From Devosia oryzisoli (GTDB lineage: Bacteria > Pseudomonadota > Alphaproteobacteria > Rhizobiales > Devosiaceae), in the NCBI RefSeq assembly GCF_014837245.1, contig NZ_JACYFU010000003.1, forward strand, positions 186,001 to 250,000: DNA of 64,000 nt. The letters are read 5' to 3'. Each line of letters starts with the position of its first letter. Position 1 is the first letter of the stretch. The notes under the pieces were generated by a model. It did no database searches. It was not told the origin of the DNA and worked only from the letters and a program-made list of their open reading frames with translations. Both the position numbers and the translations under genes were made by a program. Positions 19,614 to 28,187 of this stretch are shown here, in pieces.

Positions 19614-20738
19614 CTAGACCCGCATCGGCATCAGCACGTAAAGTGCGTTGGCCTCGGTGCCTTGTTCCTTCACCAGCGTCGGGGAATTGGCGTCGTTGAA
19701 CAGGAACACCGCACTTTCCGAGCGGATCTGTCCGATGATGTCGAGCAGGTACCGGGCGTTGAAGCCGATCTCGAAGCCGTCGGTGTCGAAATCCACCGCC
19801 ACTTCCTCGGTGGCCGTGCCATGATCAGGGTTGGTGACGGACAGATCGAGTAGCCCGTCATGGGCCGAGAGTTTCACTGCCTTGCCGCCGCGGTCGGACG
19901 CGATGGTCGAGACGCGATCGACGGCGATGGCAAAGCCCTGCTTGTCGACGATCATCTGCTTGTCGTTGTTCTTGGGCGTCACCCGGTCATAATCGGGGAA
20001 CGTCCCCTCGATCAGCTTGGAGAGCAGCACGACCGGACCGACGGTGAAGCGGATCTTGGTGTCGCTGACCTCGACGTGGATGTCGCCATCGACGCCATCG
20101 AGAAGCTTTTGCACCTCACCCACCGTCTTTTTCGGCACGATGATGCCGCTCATGCCCTCGGCGCCAGCGGGCGCCGCGATCTCGGCGCGCGCCATGCGGT
20201 GCCCGTCGGTCGCCACGGCGCGGAACAGGGGGCCGGCGGCGGAACTGGTCACGGCATGGAAATAGATGCCGTTGAGATAGTAGCGCGTCTCCTCGTTGGA
20301 GATGGCGAACTGGGTGCGCTCGATCAACTCGCGCAGCGCGGCGGCGGAAATGTCGAACTCATGCGCGAAGGCGCCGGACTTGAGATCGGGAAAACTGTCG
20401 GGCGAGAGGCAGGCCAGGTTGAAGCGCGAGCGCCCGGAGGTGAGAACCATGTTCTCGCCGCCATCGGTCTCGAGCCGCACCTCGGCCCCATCGGCGAGCT
20501 TGCGCACGATTTCGTAGAGCGTATGCGCCGGCACGGTGGTGGAGCCCGGCGTCGAGACCATCGCCGGCACGCTCTCGGTCACCTCGATGTCGAGGTCGGT
20601 GGCGCGCAGCTCGACATGATCGTCGCTGGCCTTGAACAGCACGTTGGCCAGGATCGGGTAGGTGTTGCGGCGCTCGACCACGCGATGCACATGGCTCAGC
20701 GACTTGAGCAGATGATTGCGTTCGAGCGTGACTTTCAT
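19614..20738 (-). CDS. dnaN: DNA polymerase III beta sliding clamp
   Basis: This 374-residue protein dimerises as the ring-shaped processivity clamp. It starts MKVTLERNHLLKSLSHVHRV, contains NTYPILANVLFKA and PDYDRVTPKNNDK, and ends with the conserved NALYVLMPMRV, where MPMRV seals the third domain. The length is normal. The gap to recF is about 220 bp and filled with palindromes, so the two genes may be regulated separately despite their conserved order. Confidence 0.97.
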   Translation of the reverse strand: MKVTLERNHLLKSLSHVHRVVERRNTYPILANVLFKASDDHVELRATDLDIEVTESVPAMVSTPGSTTVPAHTLYEIVRKLADGAEVRLETDGGENMVLTSGRSRFNLACLSPDSFPDLKSGAFAHEFDISAAALRELIERTQFAISNEETRYYLNGIYFHAVTSSAAGPLFRAVATDGHRMARAEIAAPAGAEGMSGIIVPKKTVGEVQKLLDGVDGDIHVEVSDTKIRFTVGPVVLLSKLIEGTFPDYDRVTPKNNDKQMIVDKQGFAIAVDRVSTIASDRGGKAVKLSAHDGLLDLSVTNPDHGTATEEVAVDFDTDGFEIGFNARYLLDIIGQIRSESAVFLFNDANSPTLVKEQGTEANALYVLMPMRV

Positions 20739-20940
20739 TCCAACCTACTCCGGCACTCGATACGTCTCCGGGGAGACGACAAAACCCCCGGCACGCCGGG
20801 GCTTGGACATTTACAATTCGTTGACGAAAACGCAAGGGCGAGCGGCGGTTTGCCACGGGAAATCCTGGCGGGAGCCGAGCCGGGCTGCGGGGAGCGGCAA
20901 ATCGGTCTAGGCCTGCCTCGACACGACAAAGGAGGATCGC

Positions 20941-21807
20941 ATGGCAAGGTGTTTCAGCAAGGGCGGCGTCGCCGTCATCACCGGCGGAGCCAGCGGCATC
21001 GGGCGGGCGGCGGCACGGCGCGCCGCAGCATCGGAGATGAGCGTCGTTCTGGTCGACGTCGATGCGGACAAGCTCGAGGCGCTGCGGGCCGAACTGGCGG
21101 AACAACTGGGTCCCGAAAGAGTCATGGCCGAGCGCGTCGACGTCAGCGATCCGGGGGCGATGACCGCCCTGGCGGCCCGCGTCGAGGCGCAACTGGGCAG
21201 CCCGACGCTCCTGATGAACAACGCGGCCGCCTTCGTCTCCGGCGGCCCAGGCGGTATTCTCGACGACAACAGCAATTGGCAGCGCGTCATGGCGGTCAAC
21301 GTCATGGGCGTGGTCAATGGCGTGCAGGCATTCCTGCCCGGCATGCTGGCGTCGGACCGCGCCGGCGTCATCGTCAACACCGGCTCCAAGCAGGGGCTGA
21401 CCAACCCGCCCGGCAACCCCGCCTACAATACGTCCAAGGCAGCGGTGAACGCCTATAGCCAGAACCTTGCCCGGGACCTGCGCGAGCGGGACAAGTGCCG
21501 CGTTACCGCACACCTGCTGATCCCGGGCTGGACGACCACGGGCGACCGGGTTCATCAGAAGGGCGCCTGGCTCCCCGAGCAGGTCGTGGACTATATGGAC
21601 CAAGCGATCGCGGCCGATCGCTTCTTCATCCTCTGCCCCGATGACGAGACACCCAATGGGGTCGATCACAAGCGCATCGTGTGGAACGCGCTCGACATCG
21701 TCGAGAACCGGCCGGCCCTGTCGCGCTGGCACCCGGACTACAAGGAAGCCTTCGCCCAGTTCATGGACGCCGACCTGCCGACAACCAACAGGAGCACATC
21801 ATCATGA
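20941..21807 (+). CDS. SDR family NAD(P)-dependent oxidoreductase
   Basis: This 288-residue short-chain dehydrogenase has cofactor motif TGGASGIGRAA near residues 15-25, VDVDADKLEAL, the structural NNAAAF segment and catalytic YNTSKAAVNAY preceded by Ser in NTGSKQG. The substrate is unknown. Its stop overlaps the following aldo/keto reductase as ATGA, so the two redox enzymes are translationally coupled and probably act in one pathway. The pair lies on the plus strand, opposite to and between dnaN and dnaA. Confidence 0.88.
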   Translation: MARCFSKGGVAVITGGASGIGRAAARRAAASEMSVVLVDVDADKLEALRAELAEQLGPERVMAERVDVSDPGAMTALAARVEAQLGSPTLLMNNAAAFVSGGPGGILDDNSNWQRVMAVNVMGVVNGVQAFLPGMLASDRAGVIVNTGSKQGLTNPPGNPAYNTSKAAVNAYSQNLARDLRERDKCRVTAHLLIPGWTTTGDRVHQKGAWLPEQVVDYMDQAIAADRFFILCPDDETPNGVDHKRIVWNALDIVENRPALSRWHPDYKEAFAQFMDADLPTTNRSTSS

Positions 21808-22781
21808 GCACTGACATCACCCTCTGGAACGGCCGCACGGTTCCGCGCATCGGCATGGGCTGCTGGGCCATTGGCGGCACCACGGCCAATAGCGGCCCCT
21901 CCACCTCCTATGGCCAGACGGACGACGCCACCTCACGCGCCGCCCTGCAGGCCGGCTACGAGATGGGCGCGCGTGTCTTCGATACTGCCGCGGCCTATGG
22001 GGCAGGCCACTCCGAAATGCTGGTGGGCCAGGAGATTTCCCACTATGACGATGCCATCATCGTCACCAAGTTCGGCGTCGAGGTGGATTTCGAGGCCAAC
22101 CTCAAGGGCGAGGTCAATCTCACCCCGGCGGGGATCGAAGGCATCATCGAGGGCAGCCGCTCGCGGCTCAAGCGGGACTGTCTCGACCTCGTGCTGCTGC
22201 ACGTCAACGACATGGATGTGGGCCTCGTGCCGCAAGTGTTCGACACGCTCGAAGCGCTGGTGGCACGCGGCAGGATCGCCGCCTATGGCTGGAGCACCGA
22301 CTTCATGCCGCAGGCCCGCGCTGCGGCCGGCTATCCGCATTTCGTCGCCTTCGAGAACGACTACAATGTCTTTACCCCGGCGCGCGAGCTCATGGCGTTC
22401 GCCCAGGAGCGGGGGCTGATTTCGATCAGCCGGCTGCCGCTGGCGATGGGCCTGCTCAGCGGCAAGTTTGCCCCCGATGCAAAACTCGCCGCTGACGACG
22501 TGCGCGCCCAGGATCACGCCTGGCTGCGCTTCTTCAAGGACGGCAAGCCGAACGCGGAGTATCTCGAACGGCTGGGTGCCATCCGGGAGCTGCTGCAAAC
22601 CGGCGGCCGCACCATGCCCCAGGGAGCATTGGGCTGGATCCTGGCCAGTTCCCCCATTGCCGTGCCCGTGCCCGGCTTCCGCACCGAAAAGCAGGTGCGG
22701 GACAATCTGGGCGCGCTCGAGTTCGGTCCCCTTCCGGCCGAGACGATGGCCGAAATCGCGCGCCAGCTAGACGCCAGCTGA
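21804..22781 (+). CDS. Aldo/keto reductase
   Basis: This 325-residue NADPH-dependent TIM-barrel reductase has FDTAAAYGAGHSEMLVG (catalytic Asp and Tyr), IIVTKFG (Lys), LVLLHVNDMD and a C-terminal PVPGFRTEKQVRDN cofactor loop. The ATG at 21804 overlaps the SDR stop by 4 nt and has AGGAGC upstream within the SDR end. The longer open frame to 21681 overlaps the SDR and is rejected. The substrate is unknown; coupling to the SDR suggests sequential conversion of a sugar- or aldehyde-type compound. Confidence 0.88.
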   Translation: MSTDITLWNGRTVPRIGMGCWAIGGTTANSGPSTSYGQTDDATSRAALQAGYEMGARVFDTAAAYGAGHSEMLVGQEISHYDDAIIVTKFGVEVDFEANLKGEVNLTPAGIEGIIEGSRSRLKRDCLDLVLLHVNDMDVGLVPQVFDTLEALVARGRIAAYGWSTDFMPQARAAAGYPHFVAFENDYNVFTPARELMAFAQERGLISISRLPLAMGLLSGKFAPDAKLAADDVRAQDHAWLRFFKDGKPNAEYLERLGAIRELLQTGGRTMPQGALGWILASSPIAVPVPGFRTEKQVRDNLGALEFGPLPAETMAEIARQLDAS

Positions 22782-22795
22782 GTCCCCCTCAAGAC

Positions 22796-22827
22796 AAAAG
22801 CCCCGTGGATGACACGGGGCTTTTTTT
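22796..22827 (+). terminator. Bidirectional terminator between the aldo/keto reductase gene and dnaA
   Basis: GCCCCGTG and CACGGGGC form an 8-bp stem, preceded by AAAA and followed by seven T. It can end both the plus-strand reductase operon and the minus-strand dnaA transcript. Confidence 0.88.
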
Positions 22828-22858
22828 GACAGGAGAGCCGCGAACAGGACCGCCGGGC

Positions 22859-24406
22859 CTACTCTTCCAGCATGCGCTTCAAGAGTTCGATTTCCTGGCC
22901 CAGCTCGATATCGTCCTTGATCATCTGTTCGACCTTGCGCACCGAGTGGAGCACGGTGGTGTGATCGCGGCCGCCGAAGCGTCGGCCGATCTCGGGCAGC
23001 GAGCGCTGGGTCAGCGCCTTGGCGAGATACATCGCGATCTGGCGCGGGCGGACCACGTCGCGCGAGCGGCGGGCGGACAGCAGCTCGTTGCGCGGCACCT
23101 TGTAGTGACGGGACACCATCTTGAGGATGTCCTCGATGCGGACGCGCTTGGCGTCGCGGGTGCGGATCAGGTCGGCCAGCGTCTTTTCCGCCAGCGGCAC
23201 GGTAATCAGCTCGCCGGTCAGCTGGTTGGCGGCCACGAGGCGGTTGACCGCACCGTCGAGGTCACGGCCATGGCTGATCACGGCGCGCGACACATAGTCG
23301 ATAACGGCGGGCGGGAAATGCATGCCGAAGCGGGCGGTCGCCTGGTCGGCACGGCGCTGCACGATGGCCCGGCGCAAGTCCATGTCGAAGGTCGAGATCG
23401 GCACCACAAGGCCACCCGAAAGGCGCGAGCGAACGCGCTCATCAAGCATTTCGAGGTCGCGCGGCGGCGAGTCGGCGGCCACAACCACCTGCTTGGCCCC
23501 CGTCAGGAGCGTCCCCAGCGTGTGGCCGAATTCGGTGGCCGACTTGCCCTGCAGGAACTGCATGTCGTCGATCAGCAGCAGGTCGACCCGCCGCAGCCAT
23601 TCCTTGAAGCCGAGCGCGCTCTGGCGCTGCACGGCCGTGATGAAATGGTACATGAAGTGGTCCGCCGTCAGGTAGACGATGTTCTTGGACGGATCGGCTT
23701 CCGAGACGGCATGGGCGATGGCATTGAGCAGGTGGGATTTGCCCAGGCCGACCGTGGAATGAATGTAGACCGGATTGAACGTCACCGCGTTGTTGATCGC
23801 GGCATTGGCGATCTGCCGGGCGACGCCGAAAGCCATCTCGTTGGCCGAGCCGGCCACGAACGTATCGAAGGTCATGCGCTGGTCGATGGCACTGCCCGAG
23901 AGGGCGTCGCCGCTCTTGGCGCTGTCGCGCACCACGCGCATCGGGGTCGGCGCGGCGGTGGGCGCCGCCGTGCTGGCCGGGGCGGCGGCTGCCGGGGCTT
24001 CGGCTTCGGCGGGAGCGGCAAGGCGTGGCCGGGCCTGGCCATTGACCCGCAGCGTCACCTGCAGCCGAGTGACCTCGGTAGCGTCATTGCGGAACGCTTC
24101 CACGATGCGATCGGCGTAATTGGATTGCACCCAGGAGCAGAGAAAACGGGTCGGCGCCGACAGATGCACCAGATCGCCGCTCAACTCTTCCAGCTCGAGC
24201 CGGGCAAACCAGGAGGCGAAGACGTCTTCCCCCACCGCTGCCTTGAGGCGGGCGCGTACCCGGGTCCACAGTTCACGCTGGTTCTCGGAGCTATCGATCA
24301 TGACAGGGGCACCGTTCTTGCTGGGAAGAGAAGAGGGAGGTTGATTGGTCTCGGCCCAGTCATCCCGTCCCGCAGTCGCCTGTCGCATCATCGCTTGTCG
24401 CCCCAT
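22859..24406 (-). CDS. dnaA: Chromosomal replication initiator DnaA
   Basis: DnaA binds oriC and opens the duplex in an ATP-dependent way. Domain I begins at [15 protein letters not shown]; an Ala/Pro-rich linker forms domain II. The AAA+ domain has Walker [11 protein letters not shown], Walker [14 protein letters not shown] and sensor residues around SDE-like [12 protein letters not shown]. Domain IV ends with the DnaA-box binding signature [15 protein letters not shown]. The start is uncertain: in-frame ATGs lie at 24460, 24406, 24391, 24388 and 24301, and I list 24406 as a compromise. It is upstream of dnaN but separated by the SDR/AKR pair. Confidence 0.95.
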   Translation of the reverse strand: MGRQAMMRQATAGRDDWAETNQPPSSLPSKNGAPVMIDSSENQRELWTRVRARLKAAVGEDVFASWFARLELEELSGDLVHLSAPTRFLCSWVQSNYADRIVEAFRNDATEVTRLQVTLRVNGQARPRLAAPAEAEAPAAAAPASTAAPTAAPTPMRVVRDSAKSGDALSGSAIDQRMTFDTFVAGSANEMAFGVARQIANAAINNAVTFNPVYIHSTVGLGKSHLLNAIAHAVSEADPSKNIVYLTADHFMYHFITAVQRQSALGFKEWLRRVDLLLIDDMQFLQGKSATEFGHTLGTLLTGAKQVVVAADSPPRDLEMLDERVRSRLSGGLVVPISTFDMDLRRAIVQRRADQATARFGMHFPPAVIDYVSRAVISHGRDLDGAVNRLVAANQLTGELITVPLAEKTLADLIRTRDAKRVRIEDILKMVSRHYKVPRNELLSARRSRDVVRPRQIAMYLAKALTQRSLPEIGRRFGGRDHTTVLHSVRKVEQMIKDDIELGQEIELLKRMLEE

Positions 24407-25135
24407 TCTTTCAGCACGCCAGGGTCCGCAATTGCCCCAGCCATTAAATCTCATTGCCACGCGGTCCGTTCCGGACCATTGGACATGGCTTCGCCCCTGC
24501 GCCCGAAAACCGGGCGCATTTATCCTCTCGACGGCGATGCCGTCGCGGCCTACCGACCTTGAACTTGATCCCGGCCTGAACCGGCCGAAGGTCTACTCGA
24601 TGCAACCCGACCCATAGGGTCACGCTGCAGCCATGCCGCCAACTCACTCACTTCTGGCACGATACGAGCCGGCATTGCTGCCGGTTGCTGCCCCAACAAG
24701 AACCCTCCTGAGCGGAGGGCAACCAGCTTGGCTCGGGAACCTTATCGGCCTCGTTTTCCGCGCTGGCCAGATTACTTTAGAGGGTGGGTTTTGGCCTCGC
24801 AACACGTGAATCGTTGAAATAGGGGCTTGACTCTGGAGCCCGTTTTTCAGGGCCGGCCACCCCTCAAAAGTGTCCCCCGGCAAGGCTCTGTGACTCCATG
24901 CAGATTCCAACACTTAGGCGCTGCCGGAGAGCGAAAAATTTATTCTTCCTCAACCGGTTTTTCTGCTGGTGCGGCACCTCGAAGACTTTCAGCACCTTTG
25001 CACACCGCCCCGCAAGTGCCTGCCGGCACACGATAATCGTGTTTCGTTCTCGCCAGCGTCGCCACCCGGAGAGGCGTTGCCAAACTGTCACGGAAGCGTC
25101 ACGCAGCGAAAAAAGCTTGCCCAGCGGGCGGCCAA
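24407..25135. other. Long intergenic region upstream of dnaA
   Basis: About 730 bp lie between the dnaA start and the rpsT terminator without a credible gene. It contains an A/T-rich patch around 24935-24965. No cluster of TTATCCACA-like DnaA boxes was found on either strand, so I do not call an origin here. The dnaA promoter and a long leader presumably occupy part of it. Confidence 0.5.
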
Positions 25136-25162
25136 CAAAAAGGGCTCCTCGCGGAGCCCTTT
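25136..25162 (-). terminator. Rho-independent terminator after rpsT
   Basis: Read on the minus strand, GGGCTCC/GGAGCCC forms a 7-bp stem with a TCGC-type loop followed by five T. It lies 47 bp past the rpsT stop. Confidence 0.85.
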
Positions 25163-25208
25163 ATCTGTTCCGTCCGCGTCGGCCGGGATCGGCGCCGCGG
25201 GTCTGCAC

Positions 25209-25475
25209 TCAGGCCGAGAGGGCCTTCACGCGGTTGTTGAGGCGCGAGACCTTGCGGGCGGCCAGGTTGGCATGGACGATGCCCTTATTGGCGGCGCGGT
25301 TGATCTCGGGTTCGGCGGCCTTGAGCGCTGCGAAGGCTACGGCGTGGTCGCCCGTGGCAATCGCTTCCTCGACCTTGCGCAGGAAGGTGCGCATGCGGCT
25401 GCGGCGCGCCTTGTTCACGGCGGTGCGCGCTTCGATCTTGCGGGTAGCCTTCTTGGCTGAGGGCGTATTGGCCAT
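25209..25475 (-). CDS. rpsT: 30S ribosomal protein S20
   Basis: This 88-residue basic helical protein binds the 5' domain of 16S rRNA. It starts [18 protein letters not shown], contains [19 protein letters not shown] and ends [24 protein letters not shown], all matching S20. The longer frame upstream to 25571 is rejected. Proximity of rpsT to dnaA is common in alphaproteobacteria. It has its own terminator, so dnaA is not simply read through from it. Confidence 0.96.
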   Translation of the reverse strand: MANTPSAKKATRKIEARTAVNKARRSRMRTFLRKVEEAIATGDHAVAFAALKAAEPEINRAANKGIVHANLAARKVSRLNNRVKALSA

Positions 25476-25622
25476 TGCGGTCCTCTTGGCGTCCAGCCGG
25501 ACGACGGGGCGCGTTAGGCGCAACCGGCGACCGGGATAAAATGAAAGCGGCGGCATCCAAGGCGCCGCCAAGTCGGCCGGTCTATAGGGGAAAGGCGGGT
25601 GAGCGTCAACAGGATTCGGGCC

Positions 25623-26375
25623 TTATGGCTCCGCGCCCTGCCCCTCCAGCATCATCTCGTGAAAAGCGGCTTCGCGCGCATCGTAAAGCAGCACGCGACC
25701 GATCAGCGGCACGCCGATCCCGCTCAGGACCTTGATGGCCTCGACCGCCATCAGGCCGCCGATCACCGCCGTCACCGGCCCAAGAATGCCATTGGCCTCG
25801 CACGAGGGCAGATCGGCGTCACCGGCCTCGGCGGGAAACAGTGCCTCGTGCCGCGGCCCGCCGAGATGGGGCGCAAAGACGCTCACTTGCCCGGAAAACT
25901 GCCCCACGGCACCGGAGACCAGCGGCACCTTTGCCGCCTCGGCAGCGGCAGCCACCATGCGCCGCGTGTGCAGCGTGTCCGAGCCGTCCAGCACGACATC
26001 GAAGCTGCGCACCAGCGCCGTCGCGGCCTCCGCCGTGACCCCCGCCTCCAGCACCATCGTCTCCACGTGCGGATTGAGATCGGCCACGAAGCGCGCCGCG
26101 CTTTGAGCCTTGTTGCGCCCGATATCGGCGAGCCGATGCAGGGTCTGGCGCTGCAGGTTGGAAAGGCTGACGCTGTCGGGGTCGGCGATGGTCATGTGTC
26201 CCACGCCCGCAGCGGCCAGGGCGGCGATGGCCGGACTGCCCAGCCCACCGGCCCCCACCACCAGCACGCGTCCCGCCTTGAGGCGCTGCTGGCCGGCCCC
26301 GCCAAAGCCCTTGAGCACCAGGTGCCGGGCGTAGCGCCGCGTCTCCTCGGGCGAGAGCAAGGGGTCAGAAGCCAA
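25623..26375 (-). CDS. HesA/MoeB/ThiF family adenylyltransferase
   Basis: This 250-residue E1-like enzyme adenylates the C-terminal glycine of a ubiquitin-like sulfur carrier (MoaD or ThiS). It has the nucleotide loop VVGAGGLGSPAIAALAAAGVG, the LSNLQRQTLHR segment with DIGRNKA, DGSDTLHTR, and ESC-like PSCEANGILGP with the conserved Cys. E. coli MoeB has two CxxC zinc pairs; here that Cys is the only one in the protein, so the zinc site is absent. It overlaps the DUF2259 gene by 11 nt and ends the run that starts at ubiE. Confidence 0.85.
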   Translation of the reverse strand: MASDPLLSPEETRRYARHLVLKGFGGAGQQRLKAGRVLVVGAGGLGSPAIAALAAAGVGHMTIADPDSVSLSNLQRQTLHRLADIGRNKAQSAARFVADLNPHVETMVLEAGVTAEAATALVRSFDVVLDGSDTLHTRRMVAAAAEAAKVPLVSGAVGQFSGQVSVFAPHLGGPRHEALFPAEAGDADLPSCEANGILGPVTAVIGGLMAVEAIKVLSGIGVPLIGRVLLYDAREAAFHEMMLEGQGAEP

Positions 26376-27123
26376 GCGGCACCGCCAGGAAGCGCCGGTC
26401 GGGCCCTTCGAAGCCGCCGGGATACACCGAGATTATGGCCACCGCATTGCTCAGCGTCGCCGCGCCAAACGGCATGAGGACGGCATAGATACGGTAGTCG
26501 CTCGGGCACCCGCGCGAGCGCGGCAGGCTGGCATCCCGGTGCACGAGCCGATCGGTCCCCTGCGACAGCGTCAGCTCGAACCCCAGCGGTGCGGCGCCGA
26601 AATACTCCACACAGGCCGTCGCCGCAGTGGTTTCGAAGGTGGAAAGCCGCAGGCCGTAGCTGTCCGACACGGCACGACCGACAATGGGCGGCGTGCCGAA
26701 CTCGAGGCTCTTGCCGTCGCCGGCGGCAACGCCATCGCCGGTAAGGGCCGCGATCTCGACAGGGGTGTGGAGGCCGAAATCATCGATGAAGCCTCTCGCC
26801 TGCTCGATCGCCTCTGCCCGGACCTGCCAAAGGGGCTCAGCCTCGTCCTCGGCCTGAACCTTGACCGGACTGCCCAGCACCCAGCTATCGGTCGCAAGGT
26901 CCACCACATAGACGCTCGAATAGGCAAAGCCGGACCCGTCCTGAATGCCGAATTCCTCGAAGGCGAAATAGCGCGCGTCATCGGAATAGCCGATGAAGTC
27001 GATCAGCGCCCGGTCCCCAGCGCTGGCACCCGCCACCAGGGCGATCCAGAGGCCCGCTGCGGCAAGGGCGGCTCTAGCGCTGCCCCGTCGATCCGAAGCC
27101 GCCCGCTCCGCGTCCGGTTTCAT
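26365..27123 (-). CDS. DUF2259 predicted secreted protein
   Basis: This 252-residue protein belongs to DUF2259 (COG5497), alphaproteobacterial exported proteins of unknown function. A basic N-terminus and hydrophobic stretch ([18 protein letters not shown]) form a signal peptide. The mature protein starts [24 protein letters not shown], the family hallmark, followed by [14 protein letters not shown]. From ATG 27123 it overlaps dut by 50 nt, unusually long. A later non-ATG start would shorten the overlap but would trim the signal peptide. Confidence 0.82.
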   Translation of the reverse strand: MKPDAERAASDRRGSARAALAAAGLWIALVAGASAGDRALIDFIGYSDDARYFAFEEFGIQDGSGFAYSSVYVVDLATDSWVLGSPVKVQAEDEAEPLWQVRAEAIEQARGFIDDFGLHTPVEIAALTGDGVAAGDGKSLEFGTPPIVGRAVSDSYGLRLSTFETTAATACVEYFGAAPLGFELTLSQGTDRLVHRDASLPRSRGCPSDYRIYAVLMPFGAATLSNAVAIISVYPGGFEGPDRRFLAVPLGF

Positions 27124-27529
27124 CCAGTTCGTCCTCTATCTCGAACACCGGCTGCACCACCGGCGCCACCACCATCTGGGCGATCCGGTCGCCCCGCTCG
27201 ATCCGAAAAATGTCCTGCCCCAGATTGACCAGGATCACCATCACCTCGCCCCGATAATCGGCGTCGATGGTCCCGGGCGCATTGAGCACCGTGACGCCAT
27301 GGCGGGCCGCAAGGCCGGACCTTGGCCGCACCTGCGCTTCGTAGCCCACCGGCAGGGCGATGGCAAAGCCGCACGGCACAACGGCACGCGCGCCGGGCGC
27401 CAACGCGAGAGGAGCCCCGGCAGCGAGCGCGGCGCGAAGGTCGACCCCGGCGGCATAGCTGGTCGCGACCGCCGGCACGGGCAGGCCCACGCCATGGGGC
27501 AGCCAGCGGAGAGCCACCGGAACGCTCAT
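27074..27529 (-). CDS. dut: dUTP diphosphatase
   Basis: This 151-residue trimeric enzyme hydrolyses dUTP to dUMP and pyrophosphate, keeping uracil out of DNA. All five motifs are present: [43 protein letters not shown] and the C-terminal [11 protein letters not shown] lid. Its start overlaps the stop of the upstream lipoprotein gene by 4 nt. The 3' end runs under the N-terminus of DUF2259. Confidence 0.95.
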   Translation of the reverse strand: MSVPVALRWLPHGVGLPVPAVATSYAAGVDLRAALAAGAPLALAPGARAVVPCGFAIALPVGYEAQVRPRSGLAARHGVTVLNAPGTIDADYRGEVMVILVNLGQDIFRIERGDRIAQMVVAPVVQPVFEIEDELDETGRGAGGFGSTGQR

Positions 27530-28125
27530 GGCGCTTCCACCACGGCATAGAGCGTCTTGGGCAGGTCGCCGGTCCCATTGATGAGGTCGAGGAAGGGCAG
27601 GACCCGCTGGGCGCTCTTGCCGTCGTCGGCCGGGTCCATATTGGTCGCGACGATGCTCTTGCCCGAAAAGCGGATGGTCAGGGTACGGCCGGCAAAGAGC
27701 GCAGCGATGGTCTCCCGCCCCTCGCTGTCGGTGGCCTCGCCAGCGCCGATCTCCTCGCGCAGCAGGGCCAGCGGAAGGCTGATCCGCACGCGGTTCGGCC
27801 CCGCCGGGGTGAACGCCAGGCCGGGGTCGCGCCGGGTGGCCGCCAGGGTCTCGAATGCGCCCTCCTCCACCTGCGTGCAGATCGCGCTGCCGTCGCCGTC
27901 CAAGCGCAGCCGGCCATGGAGGCAGTACTCGGCCCCGTCCCCCTCGTCCTTCCCCGCCTCGGTGTCGAGCATGGCATAGAAGTCCGCCCCCATGGTCTCG
28001 ACGATGCTGACGCGCGCCGCGCCCGGGCTCGTCAGCGCCACGTCGACGGTTGCGTCGAGGCAGGCCGAGAGCGCAGCGGCCAGCGCAAGCGTCGCGACGA
28101 TCTTGCCCAGGGATAGGAGGCGCAT
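27526..28125 (-). CDS. Hypothetical lipoprotein
   Basis: This protein has 199 residues. The N-terminus [22 protein letters not shown] is a lipoprotein signal with lipobox LSAC, so the mature protein starts at that Cys. The mature domain ([19 protein letters not shown], then [14 protein letters not shown]) resembles the small periplasmic lipoproteins found next to dut or ubiB in Rhizobiales; no enzymatic motif is visible. ATG 28125 is preceded by a CTGGAG site; the longer frame to 28188 is rejected. It overlaps dut by 4 nt. Confidence 0.78.
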   Translation of the reverse strand: MRLLSLGKIVATLALAAALSACLDATVDVALTSPGAARVSIVETMGADFYAMLDTEAGKDEGDGAEYCLHGRLRLDGDGSAICTQVEEGAFETLAATRRDPGLAFTPAGPNRVRISLPLALLREEIGAGEATDSEGRETIAALFAGRTLTIRFSGKSIVATNMDPADDGKSAQRVLPFLDLINGTGDLPKTLYAVVEAP

Positions 28126-28187
28126 CGGGTCTCCAGATAGAACGCGGGGCAGTCTAGGGGCTGACCCGAGAGGGAACAAGCGCCGCA

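Noticed and set aside
20780..20810. GC hairpin CCCCGGC/GCCGGGG between dnaN and the SDR gene
   Set aside because: It lies upstream of both divergent genes and has no T-run, so a terminator call is not supported.
24407..25208. Possible oriC next to dnaA
   Set aside because: No cluster of DnaA boxes or clear AT-rich unwinding region; in many alphaproteobacteria the origin is elsewhere.
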